Of a stretch of 64,000 nucleotides of DNA, positions 60,667-64,000 are shown one piece after another. The first letter of the stretch is position 1. Each line of letters starts with the position of its first letter. The notes beneath the pieces were generated by a model. That model made no database searches and was not told the DNA's origin. It saw only the letters and a list, made by a program, of their open reading frames with translations. A program made the translations under genes and the position numbers. This DNA comes from Christensenella sp. UBA1385 (GTDB lineage: Bacteria; Bacillota; Clostridia; Christensenellales; Aristaeellaceae): the NCBI GenBank assembly GCA_002305755.1, contig DBQV01000015.1, forward strand, positions 30,532 to 94,531. Direction: 5' to 3'.

Positions 60667-63489
60667 ATGACAAAGGTCAGACTCAAAGAAGTCACCAAGG
60701 AACTTAATCAGACGGCGGGTGTCATCTTATCCGAAACGGAGCGCCTGAAGCGCAACACGGATATGATCATTCAGGTGCTGCGCCAGCAGGAGAGCCAGTT
60801 CCTCCGTCAGGAGGAAGAGGAGCGCCAGCGCGCGCGCCTGGAGCAGCAGCAGCAGCTGATCCAGCAGCAGACCAAGGCCTGGACCATGCCTGATGATGAT
60901 TTTGAGCCCGAAAATCAAGAGCCTGCCCCGGCCCCCGCCGCCGAAATGCAGCAGCCTGACGTCCAGGAAGCTGCGCCAGCGGACGAGGCGACCGGCCTGC
61001 CGGAATCTGCTCCCGCTGCAGCCGAAAAAGAGCCCGAGCAGAAGGCAGAGCCGCAGGTGGAAGCGCCTGCGCCAGCGAAACCTGCTGAAGAACCCGCTCA
61101 GCCCGCCACCCCTTCAGCCCCCGCTGCGCAGCAGGCCAAACCTGCCGCGCAGCCTGCGCCCAGATACGGCCGCCCGGCCCCGGGCGCGCAGCAGTATGGC
61201 CGCCCTGCCCCGGGCGCGCAGCAGTACGGTCGCCCTGCCCCTGCCCCTGGTGCGCAGCAGTACGGCCGCCCTGCCCCGGGTGCGCAGCAATATGGTCGTC
61301 CGGCCCCGGGCGCGCAGCAGTACGGCCGCCCGGCCCCGGGCGCGCAGCAATATGGTCGTCCGGCCCCGGGCGCGCAGCAGTATGGCCGTCCGGCCCCGGG
61401 CGCGCAGCAGTATGGCCGTCCGGCCTCCGGCGCGCAGCAGTATGGCCGCCCGGCCCCGGGCGGGGCCAGGTCCGCAGGCCGCGGTGCCGCCGCAAAGCCG
61501 GTGTTGGAAGACGTCCAGCTGCCGCTTGGCAAGGAGCGCGTCAGCAACTATGACCCAAATAAGAAGAATTACAATCGCCAGCACGATCCGGAGCGTGTGA
61601 GCCGCAATAAGCGGCAGCAGGCGCGCAACAGCATTCTGCTCAGCGATGACGATACGGTGCGTGGCGGCAAACGCGCGCGGGCGAAAAAGCCCTCCGCCCA
61701 GCAGATGATGGCCCCGATCAAGATCGAAAAGGCCTATATGACCGCCGAAACGATCACCGTGAAGGATCTGACCGAGCGCATTGGCCGCCCCGCGGGTGAG
61801 ATACTCAAGAAGCTACTGCTGCTTGGCAACCTGGCCAATATCAACAGCGAGATGGATTTCGACACGGCTTCGCTGGTCAGCGCCGAGTTTGGCGTCGAGC
61901 TTGAGCTCAAGCTCGACAAGACGGCCGAAGATGTGCTGAGTGAATCGGCTGCTGTCGAGGACGATGAGCAGGATCTGCAGCCGCGCCCACCCGTGATCAC
62001 CATCATGGGGCACGTGGACCACGGCAAGACCTCTCTGCTCGACTATATTCGTAATACACACGTGACCAAGTCCGAGGCGGGCGGCATCACGCAGCACATC
62101 GGCGCCTACTCTGTGAGCGTGAAGGGCGAGACGATTACCTTCCTCGATACGCCCGGCCACGAGGCCTTTACGGCCATGCGCGCCCGCGGCGCGCAGGCGA
62201 CGGATATCGCTGTGCTGGTCGTGGCGGCTGATGACGGCGTCATGCCGCAGACTGTGGAAGCCATCAACCACGCCAAGGCAGCTAACGTGCCCATCATCGT
62301 GGCCATCAACAAGATGGATAAGGATACGGCCAACCCCGCCCGGATCATGCAGGATCTGACCAGCTATAACCTGGTGGCGGAGGAGTGGGGCGGCGATGTG
62401 ATCATGGTACCCGTCAGCGCTCTCACAGGCGAAGGCGTGGATAAGCTGCTGGATATGATACTGCTTCAGGCAGAGGTGATGCAGCTGCGGGCGAACCCGA
62501 ACCGCAAGGCGCAGGGCGTGATCATCGAGGCCAAGCTCGACAAGAGCCGCGGCCCTCTGGCTACCGTGCTGCTGCAAAACGGTACGCTGCACATCGGCGA
62601 CAGCATCGTCGCCGGCATGGCTTCCGGCCGCGTGCGTGCCATGCAGAATGACAAAGGGGAGCGCGTCACCTCCGCCGGCCCCTCTATGCCGGTCGAGATT
62701 TCCGGCTTCAACGATGTGCCATCCGCCGGCGATGAGATGGTGGCGGTTGATGATGAGAAGCTTACCCGTCAGGTGGCCGAAGAGCGCAGGGACAAGGAGC
62801 GCGAGCAGCGCGTGATGGCCTCCTCAAAGGTCACGCTGGACAACCTGTTTGACAATATCTCCGAGGGTAAGGTGGAGACACTGAACCTGATCGTGAAGGC
62901 GGACGTGCAGGGCTCTGTGGAGGCAGTGCGTCAGGCGCTTGAGAAGCTCTCCAGCGACAAGGTCAAGATCCGCGTGCTGCACGCGGGTGTCGGCGCGATT
63001 TCCAAGGACGATGTGAACTTGGCCGCCGCTTTCGGAGCGATCATTATCGGCTTCAACATTCGTCCGGACAGCAACGCCAGGGAAATCGCCGAGCGTGAAG
63101 AAGTGGATATTCGCCTGTACAGAGTCATCTATCAGGCCATTGAGGATATCGAGAAAGCCATGAAGGGCCTGCTGGAGCCGGTCTTCAAGGAGAACCTGCT
63201 GGGCCACGCCGAGGTGCGCAATGTGTTCCGCATCACCGGCGCCGGCACTGTCGCCGGCTGCTATGTGACCGACGGCAAGCTGCAGCGCAATGCCTCGGTC
63301 CGCCTTCTGCGTGACAACGTGGTGGTGTTCGAAGGCAAGCTATCCTCTCTCAAACGCTTCAAGGACGATGTCAGAGAAGTGGCCGCAGGCTATGAATGCG
63401 GCGCCGGGCTGGAAGGCTACAACGATGTCAAGGAGCGCGATATTATCGAATGCTTTGTGATGGAAGAGGTGGAGGGAGCCGATGCCTAG
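60667..63489 (+). CDS. infB: Translation initiation factor IF-2
   Basis: IF-2 (940 residues) places initiator tRNA on the 30S subunit and promotes subunit joining. The N-terminal half is unusual: a Gln-rich helix, Pro/Ala/Glu-rich stretches, then about ten decapeptide-like [10 protein letters not shown] repeats (residues about 167-266). From about residue 350 the standard domains follow, with [15 protein letters not shown] (G1, about 448), [13 protein letters not shown], and the C-terminal domains including the fMet-tRNA-binding CxxxC-free form. It overlaps rbfA by 8 bases. Confidence 0.95.
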   Translation: MTKVRLKEVTKELNQTAGVILSETERLKRNTDMIIQVLRQQESQFLRQEEEERQRARLEQQQQLIQQQTKAWTMPDDDFEPENQEPAPAPAAEMQQPDVQEAAPADEATGLPESAPAAAEKEPEQKAEPQVEAPAPAKPAEEPAQPATPSAPAAQQAKPAAQPAPRYGRPAPGAQQYGRPAPGAQQYGRPAPAPGAQQYGRPAPGAQQYGRPAPGAQQYGRPAPGAQQYGRPAPGAQQYGRPAPGAQQYGRPASGAQQYGRPAPGGARSAGRGAAAKPVLEDVQLPLGKERVSNYDPNKKNYNRQHDPERVSRNKRQQARNSILLSDDDTVRGGKRARAKKPSAQQMMAPIKIEKAYMTAETITVKDLTERIGRPAGEILKKLLLLGNLANINSEMDFDTASLVSAEFGVELELKLDKTAEDVLSESAAVEDDEQDLQPRPPVITIMGHVDHGKTSLLDYIRNTHVTKSEAGGITQHIGAYSVSVKGETITFLDTPGHEAFTAMRARGAQATDIAVLVVAADDGVMPQTVEAINHAKAANVPIIVAINKMDKDTANPARIMQDLTSYNLVAEEWGGDVIMVPVSALTGEGVDKLLDMILLQAEVMQLRANPNRKAQGVIIEAKLDKSRGPLATVLLQNGTLHIGDSIVAGMASGRVRAMQNDKGERVTSAGPSMPVEISGFNDVPSAGDEMVAVDDEKLTRQVAEERRDKEREQRVMASSKVTLDNLFDNISEGKVETLNLIVKADVQGSVEAVRQALEKLSSDKVKIRVLHAGVGAISKDDVNLAAAFGAIIIGFNIRPDSNAREIAEREEVDIRLYRVIYQAIEDIEKAMKGLLEPVFKENLLGHAEVRNVFRITGAGTVAGCYVTDGKLQRNASVRLLRDNVVVFEGKLSSLKRFKDDVREVAAGYECGAGLEGYNDVKERDIIECFVMEEVEGADA
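61165..61464 (+). repeat. 30-bp tandem repeat in infB encoding [10 protein letters not shown]
   Basis: Nine full units and one partial unit of mainly 30 bp; unit 3 (61225-61260) is 36 bp with an extra Ala-Pro, unit 9 has Ser for Pro. All are in frame, so the reading frame is never disturbed. Translation gives a disordered, Arg/Tyr/Gln/Pro-rich segment. Confidence 0.92.
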
Positions 63490-63859
63490 TTTCCGCAACG
63501 ATCGGATACAGGAGGAGATGAAGCGCGAGGTGGACCGCGTCATCCGCGATGAGCTGTCCGACCCGCGCCTCAAGAAAGGCACTTATTCGATCACACATGT
63601 CGATGTGACGCGCGATTTAAGCTACGCCAAGATCCATGTCAGCGTGCTCGAAGACGAATTGAAGGACGATGTGCTCAAGGCGCTGAAATCGGCTGCCGGA
63701 TTCATCCGCCGTGAGTTGATGCGCGGCATGAACCTGCGCTATACCCCCGAGCTCCAGTTCCTGGAAGACAACAATATCGCCTACGGCATTCATATCAATG
63801 AACTGCTTAAGCAGGTTGGAGCAGGGGAGGGACAGGAGCGTGGACAGGGCGAAGAATAA
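63482..63859 (+). CDS. rbfA: Ribosome-binding factor A
   Basis: RbfA (125 residues) assists 30S maturation and cold adaptation. [57 protein letters not shown] KH-like core is clear in the translation (blocks [32 protein letters not shown]). It overlaps infB by 8 bases, and a DHH gene begins within its end, the classical infB-rbfA-nrnA order. Confidence 0.95.
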   Translation: MPSFRNDRIQEEMKREVDRVIRDELSDPRLKKGTYSITHVDVTRDLSYAKIHVSVLEDELKDDVLKALKSAAGFIRRELMRGMNLRYTPELQFLEDNNIAYGIHINELLKQVGAGEGQERGQGEE

Positions 63860-64000
63860 GGCACAGTTCGCGCAGATCCTGGGCCTGATCGGGCAGGCCA
63901 GGAGAGCGGTGATATGCACGCACCTTTCGCCGGACGGGGATGCTTTGGGCTCCATGCTGGCGCTGACTTCGCTGGTGAGCCGTCTGGGCGTGCGGGCTGT
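63840..64000 (+). CDS. nrnA: DHH-family oligoribonuclease/pAp phosphatase NrnA, 5' end only
   Basis: The start of an open frame cut by the window's right edge (53 codons visible). GTG at 63840 follows GGGAGG by 9 bases. ILGLIGQARRAVICTHLSPDGDALGSMLAL matches the DHH motif I of NrnA, which degrades nanoRNA and 3'-phosphoadenosine phosphate in Bacillota. Position after rbfA is the expected one. It overlaps rbfA by 20 bases. Confidence 0.88.
   Translation, partial: MDRAKNKAQFAQILGLIGQARRAVICTHLSPDGDALGSMLALTSLVSRLGVRA

Noticed and set aside
61165..61464. Regular 30-bp repeats that might suggest a CRISPR array
   Set aside because: Units abut without unique spacers, stay in frame and encode a peptide repeat inside infB.

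Overview
The window is a dense, GC-rich stretch of a bacterial chromosome, most likely from a strictly anaerobic, Gram-positive-type member of the class Clostridia (phylum Bacillota). This is an inference from gene content: PolC-type replicative polymerase, HemZ, Rnf complex, the IscR/IscS/IscU trio without HscBA, YhaM, ScpA/ScpB, the rimP-nusA-ylxR-ylxQ-infB-rbfA-nrnA order, frequent GTG/TTG starts behind strong Shine-Dalgarno sites, and sigma-A-type promoters. No tRNA, rRNA, CRISPR array, insertion sequence or prophage gene was recognised. Both ends cut genes: an LCP-family gene at the left and nrnA at the right.

Layout. 1-6.4 kb: LCP gene (minus), DegV protein, recO, small membrane proteins, yajC, a fused RNase PH/RdgB gene, a YfcE-type phosphoesterase and a DUF3783 gene. 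6.5-15.5 kb: a very divergent secD/secF pair closed by a strong terminator, then recJ-relA-dtd-MBL hydrolase-hemZ. 15.5-26.3 kb: iscR-iscS-iscU followed by a tightly packed run: hflX with an N-terminal JAMM-like domain, three tandem VanY-type peptidases, a YprB-like nuclease, a TPR protein, a VanZ protein, a site-2-type protease, scpA and scpB. 26.4-35.9 kb (minus strand): a lipoprotein, the DUF2232-rplI-dnaB-yhaM operon, and a type IIA topoisomerase gene pair. 36-39.7 kb is the only loose, accessory-looking part: a barnase/barstar pair, a decayed xylose isomerase pseudogene, an orphan zinc-binding lipoprotein-like SBP and a secreted protein.

39.9-47.1 kb is the most distinctive block: a stand-alone FAD synthetase domain gene overlaps an enlarged rnfG encoding six FMN-binding domains, followed by rnfC, D, E, A and B. 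FAD is the substrate of the ApbE flavin transferase that loads FMN onto RnfG and RnfD, so the first gene may feed flavinylation of the others. The Rnf complex couples ferredoxin:NAD+ electron transfer to ion pumping, and the enlarged RnfG could act as a multi-flavin electron relay or store outside the membrane.

47.2-64 kb is conserved housekeeping: an LCP protein, frr, a small unknown protein, uppS-cdsA-dxr-rseP-ispG-polC (isoprenoid and phospholipid precursors, then replication), and the rimP-nusA-ylxR-ylxQ-infB-rbfA-nrnA translation/transcription operon, preceded by an attenuator-like leader hairpin.
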